Shown here: in pieces, positions 48,749-58,426 of the stretch
Layout of the letters: every line of letters begins with the position of its first letter
Position numbering within the stretch: the first letter of the stretch is position 1
DNA from: Shewanella donghaensis
GTDB lineage: Bacteria > Pseudomonadota > Gammaproteobacteria > Enterobacterales > Shewanellaceae
Direction of reading: 5' to 3'
DNA: 64,000 bases
Assembly: GCF_007567505.1 (NCBI RefSeq)
Contig: NZ_CP041783.1
Span: forward strand, 2,914,001-2,978,000
Notes under the pieces: generated by a model
Seen by the model: the letters and a program-made list of their open reading frames with translations, nothing else
What the model was told of the DNA's origin: nothing
The model's database searches: none
Translations under genes and position numbers: made by a program

Positions 48749-49843
48749 ATGAAAGTAGTCCCCGCTTTAAAGTGGTTTCACAACTGGGTCGGTTTTGTCA
48801 TTAGTATTTGTATGCTAATTGTACTCACGACTGGCGTGTATCTGGGCGGCATGGACATGCTAAAAAGGATGGACGATAAAGGGCAACAGTATGTTCCTTT
48901 GACTATCGAACAGAAAGCTCACGCCACTGAATATATTTTTGAACATTACCCAGAAATGAGCAGTGTGCGTTTCCCCACTGAACACACTCCTTTTATTGAA
49001 GGGGCAACCCGTGGTCAATCTATCGCCTTCGATAGTGAGTTGAATGAGATTTCCCATCACAAGGTGACAGATATCCCTCTTTGGACCACCATGTTTTGGC
49101 TACACAGAAACTTCTTACTCGGTGATGTTGGTAAATATATCAATGCTTGGGCATCGTTAGTCGGTGGTCTTGTTACCCTAGTTGGTATTTACCTTTGGTG
49201 GCGAGTACGTAAAACATTCAGACTAAAACATTCGATCCCAACCAACACCAAATCGAGCAGCTTAGTTAAAAGCCACATCCAATTAGGCTTGTTCATATCG
49301 GTGCCACTATTTTTATTATGTATCACAGGCTTTTTGATTACCTATAAAGGCTTATGGATGGATAGTTTGAAGCACCAGCCTTCTGTCGAAATGGTTGAAG
49401 CTGTCAATAACTATCCAGTTAGCCAAGCGAATGATTGGCAGAGTCAATTACAAACGGCTCAAGATTTATGGCCAGAGTCATTACTGGTTGCAGTCAACAA
49501 ACCAAGACAGAAAAAACCTGATCCTGATGCGCCTAAAACAGCCAAGCCACAATCAGTAGATTTCAGTATTCGTTTTGATAGCCATGCTGATGTTTGGCTA
49601 AGACAAGCTGATAGCATCACGATGAATCACCAACAAGGAACAATAAAAGCGGCACTGAAACACAGTGATAGAGACTTATCAGGCAGAGTGGCAAGCTTTG
49701 TGAGACCTTTGCATGACGCCTTGAATATGCCACTTAAATACGTTGTATTTATTACCTTAGTAGCAGTGGTTGGTACCTTGATTCTATTGTTTAGCACAGT
49801 CACTTTTTATCGACGTATATTCAAGTCAAAAAAGAAAAAGTAG
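48749..49843 (+). CDS. PepSY-associated membrane protein (siderophore-iron uptake)
   Basis: 364 residues with four main membrane helices: about 10-33, 128-150, 176-200 and 330-352. The first part KWFHNWVGFVISICMLIVLTTGVYLGG and the WLHRNFLLGDVGKYINAWASLVGGLVTLVGIYLWW block are typical of PepSY_TM proteins that accompany TonB receptors (PiuB-like), thought to reduce or handle ferric siderophores at the inner membrane. A Lys/Pro-rich periplasmic insert lies at about 250-272. Confidence 0.85.
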   Translation: MKVVPALKWFHNWVGFVISICMLIVLTTGVYLGGMDMLKRMDDKGQQYVPLTIEQKAHATEYIFEHYPEMSSVRFPTEHTPFIEGATRGQSIAFDSELNEISHHKVTDIPLWTTMFWLHRNFLLGDVGKYINAWASLVGGLVTLVGIYLWWRVRKTFRLKHSIPTNTKSSSLVKSHIQLGLFISVPLFLLCITGFLITYKGLWMDSLKHQPSVEMVEAVNNYPVSQANDWQSQLQTAQDLWPESLLVAVNKPRQKKPDPDAPKTAKPQSVDFSIRFDSHADVWLRQADSITMNHQQGTIKAALKHSDRDLSGRVASFVRPLHDALNMPLKYVVFITLVAVVGTLILLFSTVTFYRRIFKSKKKK

Positions 49844-49878
49844 CCAGCTATGTTAATTCGATATTAAATCACAGACAT

Positions 49879-49908
49879 AAAAATAGCGGCTTTAAGCCGC
49901 TATTTTTT
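49879..49908. terminator. bidirectional terminator between PepSY and pilin genes
   Basis: Stem AAAAATAGCGGC/GCCGCTATTTTT, short loop, long T-run; lies between convergent stops. Confidence 0.92.
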
Positions 49909-49927
49909 TTCTCGCATTTGATACGAT

Positions 49928-50521
49928 TTATTCATCGATAAAGGCTTGAACAGTCCCTTCTACCGAGTCATAGACAATTTTTATCTCAGCTCTATTTCGC
50001 CCTGCAGTATCACCAAGCGTTCGCAGTACATAAGTACATTGCGTCGAACCTGTGCCGCCCGCAGCTGAATGTCGATATGATTCAAAGTCCACATCATCTG
50101 AGGCATTTCTAATGGCAACCGATGGTGGGCTTTCAATCAGAGCATTCCAAAGGTCGACACACCCTTGCTGACCTGGACCAATATTCACAGGATTACCCAT
50201 AGGGTTACCTTTTCCTGTACCTAACGGATAGCCAAAGGTATTCATATCTAAATCATTATTGGCAAAGTCTGGTAGATCATTCATTGGCTCGCTGCCACCA
50301 ATGACTTGCCATCGTGTATGAGAAAAAGCAACCGACTGCTCAAAGGATGCCGCGACTGCCTTTACTCGGCTTATTTCAGCATCACGCTTTATATCAATAA
50401 ATTTGCTCACCGCAATTATCGCTAAAATAGCCAACACAATAATGACCACGACGAGTTCAATAAGGGTAAAACCTTGGGTTTTCAGGTGTTGCTTTAAAGC
50501 GTTATTTTTATAATGCACCAC
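49928..50521 (-). CDS. orphan type IV pilin-like protein
   Basis: 197 residues. Prepilin leader ending KTQG, cut before FTLIELVVVIIVLAILAIIAV with the required Glu5; a long N-terminal helix follows, then a globular domain with two cysteines near the C-terminus (GCVDLW, QCTYVL). Size and leader resemble MSHA-type minor or major pilins. No pilus assembly genes are nearby. Start is GTG (50521 or 50518), with AGGGA upstream. The nfuA gene upstream has its own terminator, so this gene is likely transcribed alone. Confidence 0.85.
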   Translation of the reverse strand: MVHYKNNALKQHLKTQGFTLIELVVVIIVLAILAIIAVSKFIDIKRDAEISRVKAVAASFEQSVAFSHTRWQVIGGSEPMNDLPDFANNDLDMNTFGYPLGTGKGNPMGNPVNIGPGQQGCVDLWNALIESPPSVAIRNASDDVDFESYRHSAAGGTGSTQCTYVLRTLGDTAGRNRAEIKIVYDSVEGTVQAFIDE

Positions 50522-50586
50522 AGTTCCCTAACAGACTTTAATACTTTAGTTATAACACAAGGGTTACAAACAGCATAAATTCAACC

Positions 50587-50618
50587 AAAAAAAACGCGGC
50601 TAAATAGCCACGTTTTTT
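50587..50618 (-). terminator. terminator after nfuA
   Basis: Stem built from AACG-C-GGCTA and TAGCC-A-CGTT with one mismatch, loop AA, and T-run on both strands; located between the nfuA stop and the pilin start, both minus. Confidence 0.75.
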
Positions 50619-50670
50619 GTAAAGCAAGTGCAGTGTATTGTCAGTGTGACCAACAATAAAGCTTACATGT

Positions 50671-51249
50671 TTACTGGTAAGAGTGAGTACCATGTTGATG
50701 GTCAGTCACATCTTTAACACCTGATAGTTCACCAGGGAACATATCTAATAGCTGCTTTTCAATACCATCTTTTAGGGTGATATCAACTTGAGAACAACCA
50801 TTACAACCACCACCAAACTGCAGAACGGCAACGTCGTCTTCAGTAATTTCAATTAGCATGATGTTGCCACCATGGCTAGCTAGCTGTGGGTTAATCTCTG
50901 ATTGAATAACATACTCAATACGCTCTTTTAATGGCGCGTCTGATGACACTTTACGCATTTTTGCATTCGGTGCTTTCAATGTTAGTTGCGAACCCAGTTG
51001 GTCCGTTACAAAATCAATGCTCGCTTCTTCTAAAAACGGTGCACTTTTCTCATCGACCATGGCACTGAAACCAGTAAATGGTAATTCAGTATCATCAGCT
51101 TCTTTAGCATCAGGTGGACAGTAAGACACACCACACTCAGCTTGAGCGGTACCAGGACTGATAACAAACACACGGATATGAGTGCCTTCAGGTTGATCGG
51201 CCAGTAATTTTACAAAATGCGCCTGAGCCGTATCAGAAATGTTGATCAT
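50671..51249 (-). CDS. nfuA: Fe-S biogenesis protein NfuA
   Basis: Carrier that transfers [4Fe-4S] clusters to targets under stress. 192 residues: degenerate A-type domain at the N-terminus (about 1-95) and the Nfu domain with GGGCNGC (Cys149, Cys152), the same numbering as E. coli. GAGCAG-type ribosome site precedes the ATG. Confidence 0.96.
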   Translation of the reverse strand: MINISDTAQAHFVKLLADQPEGTHIRVFVISPGTAQAECGVSYCPPDAKEADDTELPFTGFSAMVDEKSAPFLEEASIDFVTDQLGSQLTLKAPNAKMRKVSSDAPLKERIEYVIQSEINPQLASHGGNIMLIEITEDDVAVLQFGGGCNGCSQVDITLKDGIEKQLLDMFPGELSGVKDVTDHQHGTHSYQ

Positions 51250-51447
51250 AAAAACTGCTCCGTTAAATAATACTTGAGTGATTTAGTGAGAATTAGCGCC
51301 ATGATACTATTAGTTGCGTCGGCTTTGTAGTCCTGTGACTCCCAAGTTGCATAAAAAATACGGATAAAATGGGTTTTTATATGGAGATTTAAACTCAATC
51401 ACTTTATGGTGATTATACGGTTTTATTTTTATGATCTTGTTTCTTAT

Positions 51448-54036
51448 ATGATTAGCTTCAATACACTGTTTAAATACTTATCAAAAAGCACCCTTTTCTC
51501 ATGCTTGGTTTGCTTACCTTTATTTGCAATCGCGCAGGCAGAATCCCGTATTGAGCAACGTCTCTCAAGCGAAAGCATTGATTCAAGTATCACTCAACCT
51601 GCTGAATACCTAGGGTATCCTTTAGGCGAGTGGCATTTACGCCATGATCAAATAAACCATTACTTACAATTGTTAGCCAACCAAAGTTCAAGGGTGTCAT
51701 TAGATTCTGCCGGTTACTCCCATGAAAGACGCCAACAGCTAACGGCTGTCATCACCTCAGACAAAAACCAACAAAATCTAGCTGAAATAATAAGTCAACG
51801 CAGCCAAGTGAAGTATGGCGCGAAACAACAAGGACCATTAGTCATCTGGTTGGCTTACTCTATACATGGCGATGAAGCCAGTGGCGCTCATGCCGCTGTC
51901 GCACTCAGCCATTACCTTGCAGCCTCAAATGAGCAATGGGTGTCACAATTACTAGAAAACACCGTAATTCTACTCACACCAACCCAAAACCCTGACGGCT
52001 TTGATCGCTTCTCAACCTGGGCCAACAATAATCGAAGCAATGTTATCGTCACGGATCCAAATCACCGTGAACATAACCAGGATTGGCCTGGAGGACGCTT
52101 TAACCATTACCTTGCGGATTTAAATCGCGACTGGTTATTCTTACGTCACCCTGCATCCCAAGGTCGTGTCGCCTTCTTCCATAAGTGGCAGCCTCATTAT
52201 GTGGGTGATTTCCATGAAATGTGGCACAACCAATCATACTTCTTCCAACCTGGGGTCCCAGATAGGGTTAACCCGCTAACGAGTAAAGCCAATCAAACTT
52301 TATCAAATGAGCTTGCCGCCTATCACCGCAAAGCCTTAGATGAAGTGAAACAGGTGTATTTCAGCGGGCAGATGTTCGATGACTTCTTTTACGGTAAAGG
52401 GTCTACTTACCCGGATATTAACGGTTCCGTTGGAATTTTGTTTGAACAAGCGAGCTCACGCGGTCAGGCACAAGACTCACCGAATGGCGTAGTGACCTTA
52501 CAAAACAGTATTGATAATCAATTTTCTACCTCGATATCAAGCCTTAAAGGTGCTGACGCATTACGTAAAAAACTCATAAAGTACCAGGGTGACTTTTTTG
52601 CTACTAACATAAAACGCACCCGTGATGGCAAGCAAAAAGGCCGCCTAGTGAAAGCCCAAGGTGGCGCAGCACATATTGACGAGCTCACCTCGATTCTTGA
52701 ACAACACAAAATCAGCTTTAAATATTTGAGTCAAAATATAGAAGATGATGACATCCTCTTTATGCCTCAAAACAGCCTTTTTATTCCACAAAGCCAGCCT
52801 CAACATGATCTTTTACAGGCATTGTTTGATAAGCGAACTGAGTTTAAAGATGAAACATTTTATGATATTTCAACTTGGAATTTTGAGTCAGCATTAGCCC
52901 TAACGATAATAAATGGCGCTAAACCTAGTGCCAAATATTTAACGGCAAATAAGCCTCAGTTAACCCTGATGAATCAACTTGATGCAGCAGCAAATGTCGC
53001 TTTTGTGATTGATTGGCAACAAGCCTCTGCAGCGCCAATGTTGCAGCAATTACTGGCTAAAAATATCCAGGTTAAATATGCCAAAATGCCTTTTAGCTTG
53101 CCTGATAACGGCCCTACGGCTAACAAGTCGGCCGAGATAACGTTTCCTGCAGGCAGCTTGCAGATCCCGCAACGCCAGCCTAAATTTAGCGGTAATCTGC
53201 CCAAATTTATCAGTAAATTGGCTAAGCAATACCAAGTCAATGTCACCCCAGCAACCAGCTCACATACTTCATCGGGGATGGATTTAGGTAGCGATGACTT
53301 CATTACCATTAAACCGATTAAACCACTACTCATCACAGGTGCTGATACTAACGCTTCTGAAACAGGGCAAATGTGGTATTACCTTGATAGAACACTGGGA
53401 ACACCTGTGACTATGGTGAATAGTGATCGCCTTGCAAAGCTCGACTTATCTGGATACAGCCATATTTTCATGGCCGACGGACCCTATAACTTAATGAGTG
53501 ATGCCACCGCCAGAAAGCTAGGAAAATTTACTATTGATGGCGGCACGATCGTGGCTCAAAAACGGGCTCTCGTTTGGCTAAATAAGCGCAATATTTTAAA
53601 GTCTGAACCTAAAACACATAAAGAACTCAATAATTTATTTAGCACTTCAGGCATGAGTTTTGGCGATAAATCAAAATTGAATGCTAGGCAATCCATTGGT
53701 GGCGCGATTGTGTCATTAAAGCTTGATGATACTCACCCCATTAACTTTGGCTTGCCTAACCCACTACAAGTCATGAAAAACCGAGAAATCAGTTTCAATC
53801 TCACTTCAACCCCATTCATTGTGGCAGCAGATTATGAGAATGAGCCGCTGGTCAGTGGTTACCTTGCTAAGGAATACCAGCGTGCCTTTGCCAACACCCC
53901 TGCCATGATTGTGGAGCAAAAAGGTAAGGGCCATATTGTGGCATTAACCGATAATCTGCTGTTCAGAAATATCTGGTTAGGCTCTGAAAAAGTCTATGCT
54001 AATTCACTGTATTTTATTCAAAAGGGATTTAAATAA
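51448..54036 (+). CDS. M14 family zinc carboxypeptidase
   Basis: About 862 residues. Signal peptide (LFSCLVCLPLFAIAQA), M14 domain with zinc motif SIHGDEASG (HXXE), NPDGFDRF, third ligand His in GDFHEMW and catalytic Glu in GILFEQASSRG, then a long C-terminal region (about 400-860) with a glutamine-amidotransferase-like segment. Such exported carboxypeptidases are common in marine gammaproteobacteria. The ATG at 51448 starts a normal signal peptide; the frame is open from 51406, which would add 14 residues. Neither has a good ribosome site. Confidence 0.88.
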   Translation: MISFNTLFKYLSKSTLFSCLVCLPLFAIAQAESRIEQRLSSESIDSSITQPAEYLGYPLGEWHLRHDQINHYLQLLANQSSRVSLDSAGYSHERRQQLTAVITSDKNQQNLAEIISQRSQVKYGAKQQGPLVIWLAYSIHGDEASGAHAAVALSHYLAASNEQWVSQLLENTVILLTPTQNPDGFDRFSTWANNNRSNVIVTDPNHREHNQDWPGGRFNHYLADLNRDWLFLRHPASQGRVAFFHKWQPHYVGDFHEMWHNQSYFFQPGVPDRVNPLTSKANQTLSNELAAYHRKALDEVKQVYFSGQMFDDFFYGKGSTYPDINGSVGILFEQASSRGQAQDSPNGVVTLQNSIDNQFSTSISSLKGADALRKKLIKYQGDFFATNIKRTRDGKQKGRLVKAQGGAAHIDELTSILEQHKISFKYLSQNIEDDDILFMPQNSLFIPQSQPQHDLLQALFDKRTEFKDETFYDISTWNFESALALTIINGAKPSAKYLTANKPQLTLMNQLDAAANVAFVIDWQQASAAPMLQQLLAKNIQVKYAKMPFSLPDNGPTANKSAEITFPAGSLQIPQRQPKFSGNLPKFISKLAKQYQVNVTPATSSHTSSGMDLGSDDFITIKPIKPLLITGADTNASETGQMWYYLDRTLGTPVTMVNSDRLAKLDLSGYSHIFMADGPYNLMSDATARKLGKFTIDGGTIVAQKRALVWLNKRNILKSEPKTHKELNNLFSTSGMSFGDKSKLNARQSIGGAIVSLKLDDTHPINFGLPNPLQVMKNREISFNLTSTPFIVAADYENEPLVSGYLAKEYQRAFANTPAMIVEQKGKGHIVALTDNLLFRNIWLGSEKVYANSLYFIQKGFK

Positions 54037-54068
54037 GCGTTAGTCATTGGCTATCGGCTGAATCAATA

Positions 54069-54893
54069 TCACAGCAAACCTGGTGCTTCAGCCCTTGCTA
54101 GGCACCAGCATTGCACATGCACGTAATGACCATGAAACAAGCTCGCAATCTCATTGGCGGTAGTGCCTGTTGTCACCACATCATCAATCAATGCCACCCT
54201 TTGATAGGGGATCTCTTTCACTAATTCAAAAGCATCTGCACAATTTTGTCGGCGCTGTTTACCGTCAAGTCCCGCTTGTGCTTTAGTATCAATAATGCGC
54301 TTCAACAAACTATCATCCATGGGGATACCCAACAGCTGACTCAGCTCGTTTGCAATTAACCACGCTTGATTGAAGCCTCGTTGCTTTAGACGATTACGAT
54401 GAAGTGGCACAGGTATCAATACTTGGGGTAAATCAATTAAACCTCTGGCGACCAAATCCATCACTCGAATTGCTAATACTTGCGCCAATGCTGTCAGTGG
54501 CGCGCATTGCTGCTGATATTTTATCCCAGCAATTAACGATCCTAAACCTTGATGATAGCTGCATGGCGCAATAATTAACATCGGTTCAATATGTTGGCAA
54601 TGGCCACAGTAGACTTGTAATAGCGGTATGGGTTTACCGCAACCTAAACAGATTTCGTCATGATAAAGTCCTGCGACTAGACATGTTTGGCAGACGCCTG
54701 TTTGCGGTTTACCTTCGGCGTATTGCTCAATATCCTGATGACATAGCAAGCATCGATTAGGTAAATTACGCTTAATCGCAGTAATAACAGTTTGTATGCC
54801 AAGGCTTTGTATGTCATAGCTTTGCCTGAATAACGGTGGACATTTTTGCTGCAGAAAACCGCGAAAGCGATTTTTTGTGAGTTGCCAAGCCAT
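54069..54893 (-). CDS. comF: ComF family phosphoribosyltransferase-like protein
   Basis: 274 residues. N-terminal zinc-finger-like cysteines (CLLCHQ, CQTC, CLGCGKP, CGHC) followed by a type I PRTase domain with PRPP loop RVALIDDVVTTGTTANE. Related to ComF/GntX; linked to DNA uptake and use of external DNA in several gammaproteobacteria. Divergent from bioH, as is usual for the comF-bioH pair. Confidence 0.92.
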   Translation of the reverse strand: MAWQLTKNRFRGFLQQKCPPLFRQSYDIQSLGIQTVITAIKRNLPNRCLLCHQDIEQYAEGKPQTGVCQTCLVAGLYHDEICLGCGKPIPLLQVYCGHCQHIEPMLIIAPCSYHQGLGSLIAGIKYQQQCAPLTALAQVLAIRVMDLVARGLIDLPQVLIPVPLHRNRLKQRGFNQAWLIANELSQLLGIPMDDSLLKRIIDTKAQAGLDGKQRRQNCADAFELVKEIPYQRVALIDDVVTTGTTANEIASLFHGHYVHVQCWCLARAEAPGLL

Positions 54894-54962
54894 GTAATAT
54901 CCTTATCCTGTATGACAGTGCTAATACCTCGTCATCGCGAGCCAAAAATTTGAGGCTATCTT

Positions 54963-55754
54963 TTGAATCCACCAGCGTTACATATCCATACTATTGACAA
55001 TAATAATGCCAGCAACGGCAAAGATGTCGTTTTACTGCATGGGTGGGGAGTCAATTCCGCTGTTTTTCATCCATTACAAACAGCGCTGTCTGAGTATAGG
55101 GTGCATTATGTCGACCTGCCGGGTTTTGGCGATAGCGAAGCCAATGAGAATGACATAAAGGCATGGGCAACCGCGTTAGCTCAAGCTCTGCCCGAAAATG
55201 CAATTTGGTTAGGTTGGTCATTAGGCGGACTAGTCGCAACTCAAATCGCCATTAGCCATCCACAATCTGTCAAAGCGCTAATTACAGTTGCCTCTTCCCC
55301 CTGCTTTATGGCGCAGGAACAACCTGAATGGCCGGGTATTGATCCCAAAGTGCTCAGCCAATTTCACCAGCAATTAAATATCAATCTAGCCAAAACGGTT
55401 GAGCGATTTTTAGCGATTCAAGCCATGGGCAGTGACTCTGCTAAAAAGGATATGCTCACGATTAAACGACTTGTTTTAGCTAAACCTTTACCTAGCCAGG
55501 CGGTTTTAGATCAAGGATTAGCCATGCTAAGGGACGTAGATTTACGTCCTGAACTACATAAGATTACTCAGCCATGGTTACGTATTTGGGGCAGATGTGA
55601 CAGTTTAGTACCTAAGAAGATAATTAATCTTTTACCACAAGCAACAAGTATTAAAGACGTTATTCACAATAAAGCATCTCATGCACCGTTCATTTCACAC
55701 CCAAATGCATTTTTGAATGAATTATTGCCATGGATCAAAAAATATACAGACTAA
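54963..55754 (+). CDS. bioH: pimeloyl-ACP methyl ester esterase BioH
   Basis: Releases pimeloyl-ACP for biotin synthesis. 263 residues, alpha/beta hydrolase: HGWGVNSAVF, nucleophile GWSLGG (Ser86), Asp in WGRCDSLVP and His in SHAPFISHP; close to E. coli BioH throughout (VASSPCF, EWPGI). Start is TTG with GAGG seven bases upstream. Confidence 0.95.
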   Translation: MNPPALHIHTIDNNNASNGKDVVLLHGWGVNSAVFHPLQTALSEYRVHYVDLPGFGDSEANENDIKAWATALAQALPENAIWLGWSLGGLVATQIAISHPQSVKALITVASSPCFMAQEQPEWPGIDPKVLSQFHQQLNINLAKTVERFLAIQAMGSDSAKKDMLTIKRLVLAKPLPSQAVLDQGLAMLRDVDLRPELHKITQPWLRIWGRCDSLVPKKIINLLPQATSIKDVIHNKASHAPFISHPNAFLNELLPWIKKYTD

Positions 55755-55820
55755 GCCTATAAAAGCCTTTACTAATTGACTATAATTTAAACGTTGTTAG
55801 TTAATTCTTAAGTGAGCTTT

Positions 55821-56330
55821 ATGCTGATTGTGACCAATTATCCCCAAGTACCGATTGCGACAAGTAATGTTGCAACCGATCTTGCGCGTGCGGATAATCA
55901 GCAAGCGAAACCTATTTTACCGCCGCAACAGCTTTCAAATGCACATCATGAACGCGCACTGAATCAAAAAAATGATCAGTCTGCACGCTACGATGTTATT
56001 GAAGAGAAATACCGCCAACAGCAAAAACAATCTACAGGTCAAGAAAGCCCGCTACAACAATCCAATGTCGCTAAAAATGTATTGCCACAACTATTACGCA
56101 TTGCGGCAAACAATTCTCCAACAATTCAGCGCCGAGATATTCAGGTTAAAACCCAATCAAATGCCTCTAGTACGAGTTCAGATAAAGCCACAATACAAAG
56201 CCAGCTATTAACTGACAATTTGGCCGACCAACCTGATGAGTTTTATGAGCAGCTAGGGCAGCGCGTTGGCGATTATTATCAACAAACCACAACACCTCAG
56301 CCACAAAGTAACTTGTCAGCACTCGTTTAA
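55821..56330 (+). CDS. hypothetical Gln-rich protein; C-terminal part lies in a tandem repeat
   Basis: 169 residues, hydrophilic, no signal peptide, rich in Gln, Asn and Ser; likely cytosolic and partly disordered. The final 46 codons (IQSQLLTDNLADQPDEFYEQ to SALV) form the start of a 195-bp unit present three times. In the next two copies the same frame stays open apart from one TAA per unit. ATG at 55821; a GTG at 55812 would add three residues. No family recognised; position after bioH. Confidence 0.65.
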   Translation: MLIVTNYPQVPIATSNVATDLARADNQQAKPILPPQQLSNAHHERALNQKNDQSARYDVIEEKYRQQQKQSTGQESPLQQSNVAKNVLPQLLRIAANNSPTIQRRDIQVKTQSNASSTSSDKATIQSQLLTDNLADQPDEFYEQLGQRVGDYYQQTTTPQPQSNLSALV

Positions 56331-56775
56331 ACTTCTAATAACACAGTTAATTATGCTAAAACGCTTTTATCAACAAAGCCTCTAGCAATACAAAGCCAGC
56401 TATTAACTGAGCATTTAGCCGATCAACCTGATGAGTTTTATGAGCAGCTAGGGCAACGTGTTGGTGATTACTATCAACAAACCACAACGCCTCAGCCACA
56501 AAGTAACTTATCAGCACTCGTTTAAACTTCTAATGACACAGTTGATTATTTTAAAACGCTTTTATCAATAAAGCCTTTAGCAATACAAAGCCAGCTATTA
56601 ACTGACAATTTGGTCGATCAACCTGATGAGTTTTATGAGCAGCTAGGGCAACGCGTTGGCGATTATTATCAACAAACCACAACGCCTCAGTCACAAAGTA
56701 ACTTGTCTGCACTCGTTTAAACTTCTAATGACACAGTTGATTATTTTAAAACGCTTTTATCAATAAAGCCTTTAG
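56191..56775. repeat. three tandem 195-bp repeats at a convergent gene junction
   Basis: Units begin with CAATACAAAG at 56191, 56386 and 56581, exactly 195 bases apart, and a fourth start at 56776 diverges after five bases. Each unit holds the last ~46 codons of the upstream hypothetical gene, its TAA, and a segment that in the last copy forms the 3' end of the convergent LysR gene. Units differ by a modest number of substitutions, mostly synonymous in the coding part. Confidence 0.93.
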
Positions 56776-57676
56776 CAATAAGTTGCTTAAGAATATCAGT
56801 GCTTTGTTTTCTAAAGTTATCTCGCAATAACCTGACAGCAGGTGTAATCGATTGCCTGCTGGGGCAAATTAACCATAGCTCTGTGGGAGTGGGTTTAAAA
56901 TCAGGCATAACACTAACAACCTTACCCGCTAATAAGTCCGCTGACATATCTAAGCACGACTTAACAGCAAGCCCTTTACCAGCAACACACCAACGCCTAA
57001 CCAGATCGCCATCATTACCCGCTCGGTTACTATTCATCTTAATTTTAAATTCATTCTCGTCATCACTGAAATGCCAAACATCATGTACGACATCATAAAG
57101 CTGATACAACAAACCATTAAACGATGGTAAGTCATGTGGATGCTGTGGAGTGCCATTTTTCTCAAGGTATTCAGGGGTAGCACACAATAGCCTTGGCACA
57201 TTACAAATCTTAAACCCATAAAGGTTGGCTTCTGTTGGCGAGCCATAACGCAGAGCAATATCAATAGAATCTCGGTAAAAGTCGATATTACTATCACTAA
57301 TACTGGTTCGTAGTCTGAGCTGAGGATGGTCATCCATAAATTCATCTAACCATGGGGTGACAAAGTGACGTCCAAAATCTGATGACAAAGCAATCCGCAG
57401 CTGACCATCGATGATATCCAAATCATCCTTCATGTTTTGCTTAGCTTGATCCAGCAACAACAAGGCTTTTTCACATTGAGGAAGATAGCGCTCACCTGCA
57501 GCAGATAGCCTTAAGTGTCGGGTGGTTCTAACAAATAACTCAACGCCTAAGTTATTTTCAACACGTTTAACGGCAGCACTGGCGGTCGCTGTACGCATAT
57601 CAAGGTTGGCCGCAGCGGCAGTAATGCTGCGAAACTCAGCCACTTTTAGAATAACAATCAGATCTTCTAATAACAT
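56741..57676 (-). CDS. LysR family transcriptional regulator
   Basis: 311 residues: N-terminal winged HTH (ITAAAANLDMRTATASAAVKRVENNLGVELFVRTTRHLRLS) and the periplasmic-binding-like effector domain (about 90-300). Divergent from the ABM-family gene, which it likely controls (inference). Its last ~11 codons lie in the third copy of the 195-bp repeat; the other two copies carry matching 3'-end fragments of it. Confidence 0.93.
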   Translation of the reverse strand: MLLEDLIVILKVAEFRSITAAAANLDMRTATASAAVKRVENNLGVELFVRTTRHLRLSAAGERYLPQCEKALLLLDQAKQNMKDDLDIIDGQLRIALSSDFGRHFVTPWLDEFMDDHPQLRLRTSISDSNIDFYRDSIDIALRYGSPTEANLYGFKICNVPRLLCATPEYLEKNGTPQHPHDLPSFNGLLYQLYDVVHDVWHFSDDENEFKIKMNSNRAGNDGDLVRRWCVAGKGLAVKSCLDMSADLLAGKVVSVMPDFKPTPTELWLICPSRQSITPAVRLLRDNFRKQSTDILKQLIAKGFIDKSVLK

Positions 57677-57853
57677 TTATTAACCAAACCTTGTGATAAG
57701 CAATTTTTGTGATAAACGATTCTTGTAATAAACAATTATCTATTTATTTTTGATAATCTTTCCAACATTACCCTGTTTATCAATGTCAGTGCAATGGTTA
57801 ATATATCGACATCAAACGAACACTGACTCTCACAAATAATAGGAATCATCATC

Positions 57854-58144
57854 ATGGCTAAGTTAACTATCGTAGCAAACATCATCACTAAAGCAGATAA
57901 AGTAGAACTCGTTAAAGCTGAACTACTTAAACTGATGGATATTACTCGTGCAGAAGAAGGTTGTATCAATTACGACTTACATCAAGACAATGAAAACCCA
58001 GCGCATTTTATGTTTTATGAAAACTGGGAAAACCGTGAATTATGGCAAACACACATGGGTAATACCCATTTAGAGCAGTACATGATGGCCACTGAAGGTG
58101 CGGTTGAGCAGTTTATTTTGAATGAAATGACCCAAATTGCGTAA
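57854..58144 (+). CDS. antibiotic biosynthesis monooxygenase (ABM) family protein, putative quinol monooxygenase
   Basis: 96 residues, a single ferredoxin-like ABM domain: LTIVANIITKADKVELVKAEL, EEGCINYDLHQDNENP, FMFYENWENRELWQTHMGNTHLEQY. Similar to YgiN-like dimeric enzymes acting on quinones. AGGA precedes the ATG; the 177-base gap to the LysR gene probably holds both promoters. Confidence 0.87.
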   Translation: MAKLTIVANIITKADKVELVKAELLKLMDITRAEEGCINYDLHQDNENPAHFMFYENWENRELWQTHMGNTHLEQYMMATEGAVEQFILNEMTQIA

Positions 58145-58167
58145 TTTTTCAGCATGAGATAAATAAC

Positions 58168-58198
58168 AATGGGATGACCAGATGTCATCCCATTTTTT
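58168..58198 (+). terminator. rho-independent terminator after the ABM gene
   Basis: Eleven-bp arms AATGGGATGAC/GTCATCCCATT, loop CAGAT, T-run; 23 bases past the stop. Confidence 0.92.
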
Positions 58199-58426
58199 AT
58201 ACCTTGAAAAAGCCTTTGATTCGCAGAATCAATTTCATCTATTACGCAAAAGGAAGATTAAGCGATGAAGCTTTTATTCTACCTCGGTGTAATGTCACAG
58301 GATTAAAGATGAATAACTAAGTATGATTGTGTCTTAACTCGTTATTCTTTATATTGATATAACTATTTCATATTCCGCATACGGCTATGCAAAAGGCATA
58401 TATTGCTATTTAAAAAAGGGATTTTT

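Noticed and set aside
56191..56775. Insertion sequence or integron cassette array
   Set aside because: No transposase, terminal inverted repeats or attC-like sites; the structure is a simple tandem duplication of local genes.
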